This document shows positions 17,024-24,950 of a stretch of 38,719 nt of DNA, piece by piece. The DNA lies in NCBI GenBank assembly GCA_002481295.1, contig DLDU01000016.1:33320-72038 (forward strand). The letters run 5' to 3'. The notes below the pieces were generated by a model. The model worked only from the letters and a program-made list of their open reading frames with translations. It ran no database searches and was not told the DNA's origin. The DNA comes from Prevotella sp. UBA7764. Its GTDB lineage: Bacteria > Bacteroidota > Bacteroidia > Bacteroidales > Bacteroidaceae. The position numbers and the translations under genes were made by a program. Position 1 is the stretch's first letter. Each line of letters starts with the position of its first letter.

Positions 17024-17054
17024 TAAAGTTACAAGTTTTTTCTCATACGGCAAA
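17024..17054 (-). promoter_or_regulatory. Promoter of gyrA
   Basis: On the minus strand, TTTG (complement of 17051-17054) is followed after 19 nt by TAACTTTA (complement of 17024-17031), one base off TAnnTTTG. It lies about 78 nt upstream of the gyrA start. Confidence 0.6.
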
Positions 17055-17188
17055 ACATTTAAAACGAAAATAAAGCATGTTTTTCTGAGGATATACGTTT
17101 TGCCACGATTCAGTGATTCTTTTGTCCTATAATACAGATTCTTTGAACAGACACTACAATAATATAATAAGGTGTCCGTTATGAGGAT

Positions 17189-18649
17189 ATGATGAAAACA
17201 GAAAAAGGCAGTGGACTCATAGCCATTTTGCTTTGCATGTTGACAGTCGTGGTGACGGCAGCATGCACCAACGACGATGACTTTATGACATCGTCGGCCA
17301 ATCGCGTGGCCTTCTCCGCTGACACCATCCGCTTTGATACGCTCTTTGCCAATGTGCCTTCCACGACACGGTCTGTTTGGGTATACAACCACTCCAAGGA
17401 AAACATACGGTTTCAAAATGTAAGCACCGGCAAGACAGCAGGTTTCCGCGTGAATGTCGACGGCATCTACCTGGGAGCTGAGAACAACTACCAAAGCAGC
17501 GATATAGAGTTGAGAAAAGGTGACAGCCTCAGGGTGTTTGTGGAACTGACAGCTCCCCGAGCCGCATCTGATACACCCACTCTGACAGAAGACGATCTCA
17601 TCTTCACCTTAGGCGACGGTGCCGCGCAGAAGATCCATCTCAACGCCTACACTTGGAATGCGCTCATGGCCCGCAGCATGGAAATAAGACATGACACGAC
17701 TATCAACTCTCAAGGACGCCCGCTTGTCATCTATGGAGGCATCAAAGTGGACAGTGCTGCTATCCTGAGAATAGTAGCCGGACAGACACTCTACTTTCAT
17801 GGCGATGCCAGACTGGATGTCTACGGCACACTCATCGCCCAGGGAAATGACCAGCAATCCATCACGCTTCGGGGCGACCGACTCGACAGGATGTTTGACT
17901 ACCTGCCTTACGACCGAGTGCCTGGACAGTGGCAAGGAATACACTTCCACACTTCTTCTTATGCTAACCAACTTAGCTACACCGACATCCACAGTGCCTT
18001 TGACGGTGTGGTCATCGACTCTTCGGATGTCAGCAAGCAGAAACTGACGGCTTCGCAGATTACCATCCACAACTGCCAAGGCGCAGGGCTAAAAGTTACC
18101 AACAGTAATATCATCTTAAACAACGCACAGATTACCAATACATTAGGCGACTGCGTTGAAGTGGATGGCGGCACTTTGGAGATCAACAACAGCACGTTGG
18201 CGCAGTTCTATCCCTTTGACGGAAACCGCGGATATGCCCTGCACTTCAGTGCAAACCACCCACTCACGAAGCTGAATGTCACAAACTCTTTGATTACAGG
18301 TTACGCAGATGACTTGATCAGTGGCGAACGCCCGAAAGACGAGGACAAGCCGTTCAACTTTGACTTTGAGGATTGCGTGCTGCGCACACCGAAGCCCACG
18401 ACGGCAGACAGCGTATATTTCAAGAACATCATCTACGAAGATGTCAAAGACACGACGATATACGGGGAAAAGAATTTCGTGAAGATCGACGCTGACAAGC
18501 AATACTACGATTTCCACCTGAACAAGATCTCCACAGCCGTGGACAAGGCAAACGCGAAGACAGCCCGGCCTATCGACCGCGACGGAGTGAAAAGAGATGA
18601 ACTGCCGGACATCGGTGCTTATGAATACCGAAAGGAAGGTGGCAAATAG
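17189..18649 (+). CDS. Beta-helix lipoprotein with choice-of-anchor-like C-terminus
   Basis: The 486-residue precursor starts with a lipoprotein signal (VVVTAAC, lipid-modified Cys26 from the first ATG), followed by acidic NDDDD-type residues that in Bacteroidetes favour export to the outer surface. An immunoglobulin-like region (about 40-150) leads into a right-handed parallel beta-helix (about 170-420) with repeated short strands such as LVIYGGIKVDSAAILRIV, ITIHNCQGAGLKVTNSN and TLEINNSTLAQF. The C-terminus reads ARPIDRDG...DIGAYEY, the closing motif of many surface beta-helix proteins. Function is unknown; such folds often bind or cleave polysaccharide. Two adjacent ATG codons (17189, 17192) are equally good starts. 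Confidence 0.82.
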   Translation: MMKTEKGSGLIAILLCMLTVVVTAACTNDDDFMTSSANRVAFSADTIRFDTLFANVPSTTRSVWVYNHSKENIRFQNVSTGKTAGFRVNVDGIYLGAENNYQSSDIELRKGDSLRVFVELTAPRAASDTPTLTEDDLIFTLGDGAAQKIHLNAYTWNALMARSMEIRHDTTINSQGRPLVIYGGIKVDSAAILRIVAGQTLYFHGDARLDVYGTLIAQGNDQQSITLRGDRLDRMFDYLPYDRVPGQWQGIHFHTSSYANQLSYTDIHSAFDGVVIDSSDVSKQKLTASQITIHNCQGAGLKVTNSNIILNNAQITNTLGDCVEVDGGTLEINNSTLAQFYPFDGNRGYALHFSANHPLTKLNVTNSLITGYADDLISGERPKDEDKPFNFDFEDCVLRTPKPTTADSVYFKNIIYEDVKDTTIYGEKNFVKIDADKQYYDFHLNKISTAVDKANAKTARPIDRDGVKRDELPDIGAYEYRKEGGK

Positions 18650-18723
18650 GTCCTTGCCTTTCTAAAGACAACAAATCATTTATTCCAATAAAAGACAACA
18701 AAAAACTCAATACAACAGCAACT

Positions 18724-19194
18724 ATGGAACACCTCAACTTCAATATCAATATCGACGTCTGCTCCAAGTCGGAACTGACGACAGAGGAGCAGCAGTTGAC
18801 CGACCGCGCCCTGCAAGCCTCTTATCACTCGTTTGCACCATACAGCCATTTCCATGTCGGTGCAGCTGTACTCTTGGAGAATGGCATCACCGTCATCGGT
18901 GCCAACCAGGAAAATGCAGCCTTTCCGTCGGGACTCTGTGGTGAGCGTGCCTGCATCTTCTCTGCTCAGTCGCAATATCCCGACCAGCCCATCCGCATTC
19001 TTGCCATTGCTGCGAGAAACGGAGAAGAGCAGACCGAAGAACCCGTGACACCTTGCGGATCGTGTCGGCAAGTGATCCTGCAGATGGAACAGCGCTATCA
19101 CAAGCCTGTGGAAATCCTGCTTTGCGGAAAAGAGAAGTATTATCGGGTCAGCAGCATCCACGATTTGCTGCCACTGTCCTTCGATCAGCTATAA
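18724..19194 (+). CDS. cdd: Cytidine deaminase
   Basis: The 156-residue enzyme deaminates cytidine and deoxycytidine to uridine forms in pyrimidine salvage. Zinc ligands and catalytic Glu are visible: Cys72-Gly-Glu74 in FPSGLCGERACIF, and Cys111-x2-Cys114 in TPCGSCRQVI. The substrate-binding NQEN motif is at 61-64, and YSHFHVGAAVL at 40-50. The length fits the tetrameric type with a short N-terminal extension. It lies 74 bp after the beta-helix lipoprotein gene and may be co-transcribed with it. Confidence 0.95.
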   Translation: MEHLNFNINIDVCSKSELTTEEQQLTDRALQASYHSFAPYSHFHVGAAVLLENGITVIGANQENAAFPSGLCGERACIFSAQSQYPDQPIRILAIAARNGEEQTEEPVTPCGSCRQVILQMEQRYHKPVEILLCGKEKYYRVSSIHDLLPLSFDQL

Positions 19195-19357
19195 ATGACA
19201 TAACTGTTCGATAAACTGACAAAAAACGGCCCACGAGAAGGCGTTCGCTGAAAATAAAAGAAGAGTTGGCTGGAATTTTGCGAATTTCGAGCCATTTTAC
19301 AACAACCTGATAATCAATACGCTATAAAATACTCGTTTTTTCGTCCTTATCAAAGTA

Positions 19358-19401
19358 CCTTTCTGACCGAAAATTCTCTAGAGAATTTTTGGTCAGAAAG
19401 G
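19358..19401. repeat. 44-bp inverted repeat
   Basis: Arms 19358-19378 and 19381-19401 (21 nt each, CCTTTCTGACC...) are reverse complements with one mismatch that is a G-T pair in RNA; the centre is TCTAGA. No T-run follows, so it is not a typical terminator. Confidence 0.75.
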
Positions 19402-19402
19402 C

Positions 19403-19421
19403 GAGATGATCATGTCATCTC
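19403..19421. repeat. Short hairpin GAGATGA/TCATCTC
   Basis: Seven-base arms at 19403-19409 and 19415-19421 with a 5-nt loop. The TCATCTC motif is complementary to TGAGATGA at 19468-19475, so alternative pairing is possible. Confidence 0.45.
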
Positions 19422-19530
19422 ACCTATTTGATCGCTAAAAACAACCGAGATGCCCCAGTAAACTCACTGAGATGAGGTCTTCATCAGGCTAAAGTTGAAG
19501 AATAAGTCCACTTTTTGCTGCTTCACAAAC

Positions 19531-19577
19531 AAAAAAGCCTGTTCGCTGCTCTCCAGATTGTGAGTTGCAGCGAACAG
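19531..19577 (-). terminator. Terminator of queC
   Basis: CTGTTCGCTGC (19539-19549) pairs with GCAGCGAACAG (19567-19577) around a 17-nt loop. The six A at 19531-19536 give a T-run on the minus strand. A shorter T stretch on the plus side could also serve cdd. Confidence 0.75.
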
Positions 19578-19621
19578 ACTTTTGTTAAGAAAAAACATGT
19601 AGTGAGGTTACGTCAAATAAC

Positions 19622-20275
19622 CTACTCTTCATACTCTGTGGTGTCTTCGATACCAGCCTCTTTGAGCGCTTCCTTGCGTTCGCGGCAGGTACCACACTTG
19701 CCACAGTGCTTTTCTCCACCTTTATAACAGCTCCACGTCTCGCTGTAGTCAATGCCCAGCGCCTTGCCATGACGGGCAATGTCAGCCTTCGAGATATTGG
19801 TGTAAGGAGCCAGAATCTCCACACCGACAAACGTACCGGACTTTGTGGCATGAGAGAAAGCTTCAACAAACTCTGGACGGCAGTCGGGATAGATGGTATG
19901 ATCGCCGCTGTGGTTGGCCATCATCACGTATTTGAGTTGATGACTCTCTGCTATGCCTGCAGCAATGCTGAGCATGATGCCATTACGGAAAGGCACCACT
20001 GTCGACTTCATATTCTCTTCGTCGTAGTTACCTTCCGGGATAGCCTCAGCCCCCTCAAGCAGACTCGATTTGAAATACTTGGGCATGAAGTCCAAGGGTA
20101 TGGTGATATGGGGAATGCCCAACCGCTTGCAATGCATTTCCGCAAAAGGTATCTCGCGTGCATTGTGGTTGCTGCCATAGTCAAAGGAAATGCCAAGGGC
20201 GATGCGGTCCTTAAACTCATAAAGCATCGTGATGGAGTCCATGCCACCACTGACAATAATCACAGAATCTTTCAT
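19622..20275 (-). CDS. queC: 7-cyano-7-deazaguanine synthase QueC
   Basis: The 217-residue enzyme makes preQ0 from 7-carboxy-7-deazaguanine, ammonia and ATP, for queuosine in tRNA. It shows the PP-loop SGGMDS (9-14), the conserved FDYGSNHN (31-38), VPFRNGIMLSIAAGIAE (94-110), and a C4 zinc site formed by Cys183, Cys191, Cys194 and Cys197 in the segment CYKGGEKHCGKCGTC. Length is that of the family. It lies 16 bp after radA and is probably in the same transcript. No other queuosine gene is nearby. Confidence 0.95.
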   Translation of the reverse strand: MKDSVIIVSGGMDSITMLYEFKDRIALGISFDYGSNHNAREIPFAEMHCKRLGIPHITIPLDFMPKYFKSSLLEGAEAIPEGNYDEENMKSTVVPFRNGIMLSIAAGIAESHQLKYVMMANHSGDHTIYPDCRPEFVEAFSHATKSGTFVGVEILAPYTNISKADIARHGKALGIDYSETWSCYKGGEKHCGKCGTCRERKEALKEAGIEDTTEYEE

Positions 20276-20291
20276 TTTGTCTTTTTATTGA

Positions 20292-21695
20292 TTAACCGAA
20301 CAGCGTTCTGAGCGCTCCCTCTACTTTTCGTACAGGATGGAGTTCAATCTTATATTTCTTTGTGTCTATATTCTTCATATTATAGGCCGGCACGATGATA
20401 TGCTGGAAGCCCAGTTTCTCTGCTTCGGCAATCCGCTGCTCCAATCGTGCCACCGGACGCACCTCGCCACTGAGGCCTACTTCTCCGCACATACACCACC
20501 CTTGCTCTATCGGCGTGTCGACATTGCTGGAGAGTACGGCAGCTATTACACTCAGATCCATGGCCATATCCGTCACCCGCAAACCTCCGGCGATATTCAG
20601 GAACACGTCTTTCTGCATCAACTTGAAGCCGACGCGCTTCTCCAAGACAGCCAAGAGCATGTTGAGACGACGCTGGTCAAAGCCGGTCGCCGAGCGCTGA
20701 GGCGTTCCGTAAGCGGCTGTCGACACCAAAGCCTGAGTCTCTACCAAGAAAGGGCGAACACCCTCTATTGCCGAAGTAATCGCCACGCCGGACAGTCCAT
20801 CATGCTCTTCGGCTATCAACAGTTCAGAAGGATTGGACACCTGACGCAGTCCGTCCTGACGCATCTCATAGATGCCCATCTCAGAAGTACTGCCAAAACG
20901 GTTCTTCGTGCTGCGCAGCATCCGGTAGAGATAGTGCTGGTCACCTTCAAACTGGATCACCGTGTCAACGATATGTTCCAGGATCTTTGGCCCAGCCAGC
21001 GTTCCCTCCTTATTGATATGTCCGATCAAAATCACCGGCACACCGCTCGACTTGGCAAAGCGCAGCAGAGCCGCGGCACACTCTCTCACCTGAGAGATGC
21101 TGCCGGGAGACGAGTCAACGCTCTCCGTGGCAATGGTCTGCACGGAATCGATCACGACGATGTCCGGTGCTACATCCTGAATATGCTTGAAGATCTTCTC
21201 CAACGAGGTCTCGCAAAGCACCAGCAGAGACTCCGGAAAAGTGGGCGACAGGCGCTCAGCCCTCATCTTGATCTGATGGGCACTCTCCTCTCCACTGACA
21301 TAGAGAATCTTTTTCTCCGGCATCTTCAAGAGCGTCTGCAAGGTCAGCGTTGACTTTCCGATACCCGGCTCACCACCCAACAGCGTGATACTTCCCGGCA
21401 CGAGTCCACCGCCCAAGACACGGTTGAGCTCGGCGTCGTGCATATCAATGCGTGGCTCATCCTGCAAGGGAATATCACGCAAACGGACGGGAGTTGCACT
21501 CTGACGGCTGAACGGAGATTGTCTCGCTTGCTTGACACTCAATGCAGCGTTGCGGGCTGCCGATGAGCCAGTCTCTCCGGCTACCTTTATCTCCTTGAAC
21601 GACTGCCATTCACCACACTGCGGACACTTGCCCAGCCACTTCACCGACTCGTACCCACAGTTGCTGCAGACATACATTGTTTTATCTTTGGCCAT
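20292..21695 (-). CDS. radA: DNA repair protein RadA (Sms)
   Basis: RadA is a RecA-like ATPase that drives branch migration in recombination. The 467-residue protein shows the N-terminal zinc finger (Cys10, Cys13, Cys24, Cys27), the Walker A motif GGEPGIGKST (107-116), Walker B DIVVIDSVQT, the RadA-specific KNRFG motif (264-268), and a C-terminal Lon-protease-like domain (from about 300, with GLSGEVRPV). All expected parts are intact. The start at 21695 gives MAKDKTMYVCSNCG, as in homologues, and lies about 20 nt after the promoter. Confidence 0.97.
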   Translation of the reverse strand: MAKDKTMYVCSNCGYESVKWLGKCPQCGEWQSFKEIKVAGETGSSAARNAALSVKQARQSPFSRQSATPVRLRDIPLQDEPRIDMHDAELNRVLGGGLVPGSITLLGGEPGIGKSTLTLQTLLKMPEKKILYVSGEESAHQIKMRAERLSPTFPESLLVLCETSLEKIFKHIQDVAPDIVVIDSVQTIATESVDSSPGSISQVRECAAALLRFAKSSGVPVILIGHINKEGTLAGPKILEHIVDTVIQFEGDQHYLYRMLRSTKNRFGSTSEMGIYEMRQDGLRQVSNPSELLIAEEHDGLSGVAITSAIEGVRPFLVETQALVSTAAYGTPQRSATGFDQRRLNMLLAVLEKRVGFKLMQKDVFLNIAGGLRVTDMAMDLSVIAAVLSSNVDTPIEQGWCMCGEVGLSGEVRPVARLEQRIAEAEKLGFQHIIVPAYNMKNIDTKKYKIELHPVRKVEGALRTLFG

Positions 21696-21716
21696 ATTCG
21701 TTTCTGATTATGATTG

Positions 21717-21747
21717 CAAAAGTAGTATTTTTTTTTGTGTTTACAAA
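21717..21747 (-). promoter_or_regulatory. Promoter of radA-queC
   Basis: On the minus strand, TTTG (complement of 21744-21747), 19 nt spacer, then TACTTTTG (complement of 21717-21724). It overlaps the divergent promoter of the next gene. Confidence 0.75.
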
Positions 21748-21763
21748 ATATTTCGTACCTTTG
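21734..21763 (+). promoter_or_regulatory. Promoter of the solute-binding lipoprotein gene, very close to the start codon
   Basis: TTTG (21734-21737), 18 nt, TACCTTTG (21756-21763). The ATG at 21771 lies only 7 nt after the -7 box, so the mRNA would have almost no leader. Confidence 0.75.
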
Positions 21764-21770
21764 CATAGTC

Positions 21771-22688
21771 ATGAGAAAATATAAATACCTTCTGTTTTCT
21801 TTGCTTTCCATTGCCTTTTTGGCCTCTTGTGGAAAGTCATACAAAGAGCAGCAACGACTCAGCCGCGAACAGCAGATTGAAGCTGCCCGCCAGGACTCTG
21901 CTGCTCTCAAGATAGCCACAGTGCCGACGATGGACTGCCTCCCTCTTTTCATTGCAGCGGAAGACAGCTTGTTTCAGAAAGCAGGCGTAGACGTAAGACT
22001 GAAGCGGTTCGGAAGCCAAACCGATGGCGACACCCTACTTCGCAGCAAGAGAGCAGAAGGCATTGTCACAGATCTCGTCAAAGCCGAGCGCCTGCGCCGC
22101 CAAGGCCTTGCACTGAACGTTGTGACCGCAACCAACGCCGCATGGCAATTTATCAGCAACCGCATAGCCCGTGTGACCGAGTTGAAGCAGCTCTCTGACA
22201 AGATGGTGGCCATTGCCCCCTACTCCGCCACACAGCTGCTGGCCGACCTGGCCATAGACAGTGTCCGCCCCAAGGAAACGGTCTATCGCATAGAGATCAA
22301 TGATGTCAACATCAGATTGAAGATGATTCTCAACAATGAGATAGACGCGGCTTTGCTCCCGGAGCCTCAAGCTTCTCAGGCACGTCTCTTTCAGAACACC
22401 GTGCTGATGGACAGCCGTGACAAAAAACTGCATCTTGGTGTGATAGCCTTCCGACAGAAAGTCATGGAGAACAAGGATCGACGACAACAGATCAAAAAGT
22501 TCCTGCAAGTCTACGACGCTACCGTGGACTCTATCAACAAGCACGGAGTGAAGCACTACGGCAAGATCATCTGCAAATATATGGGAGTAGACATGCGCAC
22601 CGTCAATGCCCTACCTAAGATGACCTATCATCATGCCACCGCTCCACGGCAAAGAGACGTCGCACGAGGAGCAAGGTTCACACCTTAA
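21771..22688 (+). CDS. ABC-type solute-binding lipoprotein (NMT1/SsuA-like)
   Basis: The 305-residue precursor has a lipoprotein signal peptide (LLSIAFLASC, Cys20). After a charged helix (about 22-45) the mature domain follows the type-2 periplasmic binding fold of the NMT1/SsuA kind: LKIATVPTMDCLPLFIAAEDSLFQKAG, VVTATNAAWQFISN, KMVAIAPYSATQLLADLAI, and a late NNEIDAALLPEPQAS. These proteins capture nitrate, sulfonate, thiamine precursors or similar small ligands; the ligand here is unknown. No permease or ATPase gene is adjacent. The start was placed at the ATG giving the signal peptide, just after the promoter. Confidence 0.8.
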   Translation: MRKYKYLLFSLLSIAFLASCGKSYKEQQRLSREQQIEAARQDSAALKIATVPTMDCLPLFIAAEDSLFQKAGVDVRLKRFGSQTDGDTLLRSKRAEGIVTDLVKAERLRRQGLALNVVTATNAAWQFISNRIARVTELKQLSDKMVAIAPYSATQLLADLAIDSVRPKETVYRIEINDVNIRLKMILNNEIDAALLPEPQASQARLFQNTVLMDSRDKKLHLGVIAFRQKVMENKDRRQQIKKFLQVYDATVDSINKHGVKHYGKIICKYMGVDMRTVNALPKMTYHHATAPRQRDVARGARFTP

Positions 22689-22701
22689 ATATTTTTAGAT
22701 T

Positions 22702-24942
22702 ATGGATGGAAAAGCACGAGAAGATGCTGCTATAAAATCCAGGGATCAGCTCATCATATTAGGACTGAAACTGGAGAATGACAGTAATGTTGGCGAGACC
22801 TTGCGCCAACTCAATCAGCTGTTAGGGCAGCAAGACGCGTCATGGATACGTGAGCGGCTGGACGACATAACAGACAACTACCACCGTTTGTCGGACTTCT
22901 ATCTGCAAGGCTACGAGGATCCACAACGCCAGCAGTTCTACAAGCTGTTGTCAGCTCAGTTGGATGGCATCATCCGCGATCTGATATTGGAGGATCTGAA
23001 AGTTGAATACCCTTATCTCAAATATCTCAATCCCCAACGGCAGATACCATCCGTCGACGATATGCGTCAGCAACTGGAGAGCTATGTCACCGACATGGCT
23101 ATGGCTTCGCTGTCTGCACTCAACGGATCCAACGACAATCTGACTGACATCCACAAGCGCCATGCCAATAACCTGCGATCTTACTTCAACCTCACTGTCG
23201 CTTCTCCTCTGTGGCGACACGAATACGCCGTGAGTTTCGAGAAACTGTTGCTCTCGCCGGCTATCGACTCCGCTGATGCGCAGTTGATGGTATCAGCCAT
23301 GACGCTCGCCTGCCTCTTGGTAGCGGATGCAGAAAAGATACTGACGCTCATCCATGTCTTCCAAAAAAGCCAGGATGAGCGAGTCAAGCAACGCGCATTT
23401 GTTGGGTGGGTGTTTGCACTCTCCAATGGGAGATACCAACTCTATGATTCTGTTCGGCAAGCCGTGAAAGAGGTCCTGTCTGATAATAGCGTGAAAAGTG
23501 CATTGCTCGATATGCAGATACAAATGGTTTATTGTCACTATGCCGAAAGAGACAATGACGAGTTGCGAAAAAACATCATGCCCAACATCATCAAAAGCCA
23601 GGACTGGCAGATGATGAACATGGGATCCACGTCGTCCGACGAGAGTTCTTTGGAAGAGATTCTTCATCCCGACGAGGCCGACAAGCGTATGGAAAGTCTT
23701 GAAAAGAGCATCAGCAAGATGAACGACATGCGCAAACAGGGTATGGACATCTATTTCGGCGGATTCTCACAGATGAAGCGTTTCTCCTTTTTCAACCAGC
23801 TCTATAACTGGCTGATTCCCTACACGCCCACTCATCCTGACTTGGGCATTCTTCCGGAAGAGCTTCGCAATTCTGGATTCTTGGACAAGCTGTTTAAAGA
23901 GGGGCCATTCTGTGACTCTGACAAATACAGTTTTTCCATCGCCCTCTCATCCGTTTATCAGCGCCTGCCGCCGGAAGTGAGAAAAGTGCTGCTGAGCGGT
24001 GAGGTGAGTCTGAACATGCCTGACGAGAATGAAGAGGCTTGGCGTCACTCGGCCTATATCCGTCGGATGTATCTCCAGGACCTCTATCGCTTCTTCAAGC
24101 TCTGCGATCAGCGTCATCCCTTCTTCAATGCTTTCGGTTACGCCCATCCTATCATGTTTTTCACAAAAGACATGATCAGTTCGGAGATGCGCCGACAGCT
24201 TCCGGCACTGATTAGCTTTTTGCTGAAAAAGAAGCTCTGGGATTCTCTTCAGTCGGTAGTTGAGTGTTTCGCTACTTCCCACGAAAAAGAGCCTGACTGT
24301 CAAGGCGACGAAGTAGCGAAGAGTTTGAAGCTGGCTTCTGCTGCCTTGTGTATGCACAATTCCGACTTTGTCTCAGCGGCAGACTACCTGAAAGAGCTGA
24401 GCAAGATGGACCCAGACAATGAATCGCTGCTCCGACAATATTCCTTAGCCGTATTTAAATCGGGACACTTTGAGAAAGCTTCAGAAATATACAGAACTCT
24501 GACACAACGCTATCCCCAAAAGATGTCTTATGCCTTGGGGCTTGCCATCTCGCTCATATACTGTGGCAAGGCTGATGAGGCCGTCTCTGTGCTCTATAAG
24601 TTGGATTACGAGCATCCAGAGGACACTGAGGTTCAGCGTACTTTGGCGTGGGGACTATTGTGGGTAGACCGGACTGAAGAGGCACAGAAACTCTATAAAA
24701 GTCTATGCTCAAATAAAGAAGCTCTTCCTGATGACTCGCTCAACGCTGCTTACTGCTACTGGTTCCAAGGTCAGCGGAAACAAGCCCGGGAAATGCTACG
24801 GAAATACATCGGGCTGAGCAAGTTGGAGAAAGACGAAAGTGCAGCTTCCTTCCTTTTGAAGAAGTTCCATAATGATCGGGACATCTTCCTGCACTATGGG
24901 ATAGACGATACAGCACAGAAAGTCATGGCAGACATCGGCTGA
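22702..24942 (+). CDS. Large TPR-containing protein, function unknown
   Basis: The 746-residue protein has no signal peptide and no membrane segment. Its N-terminal two-thirds are helical without a motif I recognise (for example LRQLNQLLGQQDASWIRERL). It carries recognisable TPR units from about residue 550 to 690: SAADYLKELSKMDPDNESLL, HFEKASEIYRTLTQRYPQKM, KADEAVSVLYKLDYEHPEDTEV and RTEEAQKLYKSLCSNKE. A cytoplasmic scaffold or regulatory role is a guess from the fold alone. It begins 13 bp after the solute-binding lipoprotein gene and ends 8 bp before the convergent GH25 gene. Confidence 0.82.
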   Translation: MDGKAREDAAIKSRDQLIILGLKLENDSNVGETLRQLNQLLGQQDASWIRERLDDITDNYHRLSDFYLQGYEDPQRQQFYKLLSAQLDGIIRDLILEDLKVEYPYLKYLNPQRQIPSVDDMRQQLESYVTDMAMASLSALNGSNDNLTDIHKRHANNLRSYFNLTVASPLWRHEYAVSFEKLLLSPAIDSADAQLMVSAMTLACLLVADAEKILTLIHVFQKSQDERVKQRAFVGWVFALSNGRYQLYDSVRQAVKEVLSDNSVKSALLDMQIQMVYCHYAERDNDELRKNIMPNIIKSQDWQMMNMGSTSSDESSLEEILHPDEADKRMESLEKSISKMNDMRKQGMDIYFGGFSQMKRFSFFNQLYNWLIPYTPTHPDLGILPEELRNSGFLDKLFKEGPFCDSDKYSFSIALSSVYQRLPPEVRKVLLSGEVSLNMPDENEEAWRHSAYIRRMYLQDLYRFFKLCDQRHPFFNAFGYAHPIMFFTKDMISSEMRRQLPALISFLLKKKLWDSLQSVVECFATSHEKEPDCQGDEVAKSLKLASAALCMHNSDFVSAADYLKELSKMDPDNESLLRQYSLAVFKSGHFEKASEIYRTLTQRYPQKMSYALGLAISLIYCGKADEAVSVLYKLDYEHPEDTEVQRTLAWGLLWVDRTEEAQKLYKSLCSNKEALPDDSLNAAYCYWFQGQRKQAREMLRKYIGLSKLEKDESAASFLLKKFHNDRDIFLHYGIDDTAQKVMADIG

Positions 24943-24950
24943 CAGAATCT

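Larger units (their letters stand above)
19205..19475 (+). repeat. Modular intergenic repeat, copy 1
   Basis: The left block (19205-19243) contains GATAAACTGACAAAAAA and ACGAGAAGGCG and matches 34 of 39 positions of 38195-38233 without gaps. The right motif CACTGAGATGA (19465-19475) is identical to 38435-38445. The roughly 220 bp between are not recognisably similar in the two copies but are rich in inverted repeats. No coding content. The nature of the element is unknown. Confidence 0.6.
19195..19621. other. Gene-free region between cdd and queC
   Basis: No credible ORF is found in this stretch of more than 400 bp. It holds a conserved 39-bp block (19205-19243) shared with 38195-38233, a 44-bp inverted repeat (19358-19401), a short hairpin (19403-19421), an 11-bp motif shared with the right-end copy (19465-19475), and the terminator of the convergent genes (19531-19577). 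Confidence 0.75.

Noticed and set aside
19205..19475. CRISPR array or insertion sequence as an explanation for the repeat at 19205 and 38195
   Set aside because: Only one copy of the 39-bp block is found at each site, with no regular spacers and no transposase frame or terminal inverted repeats.
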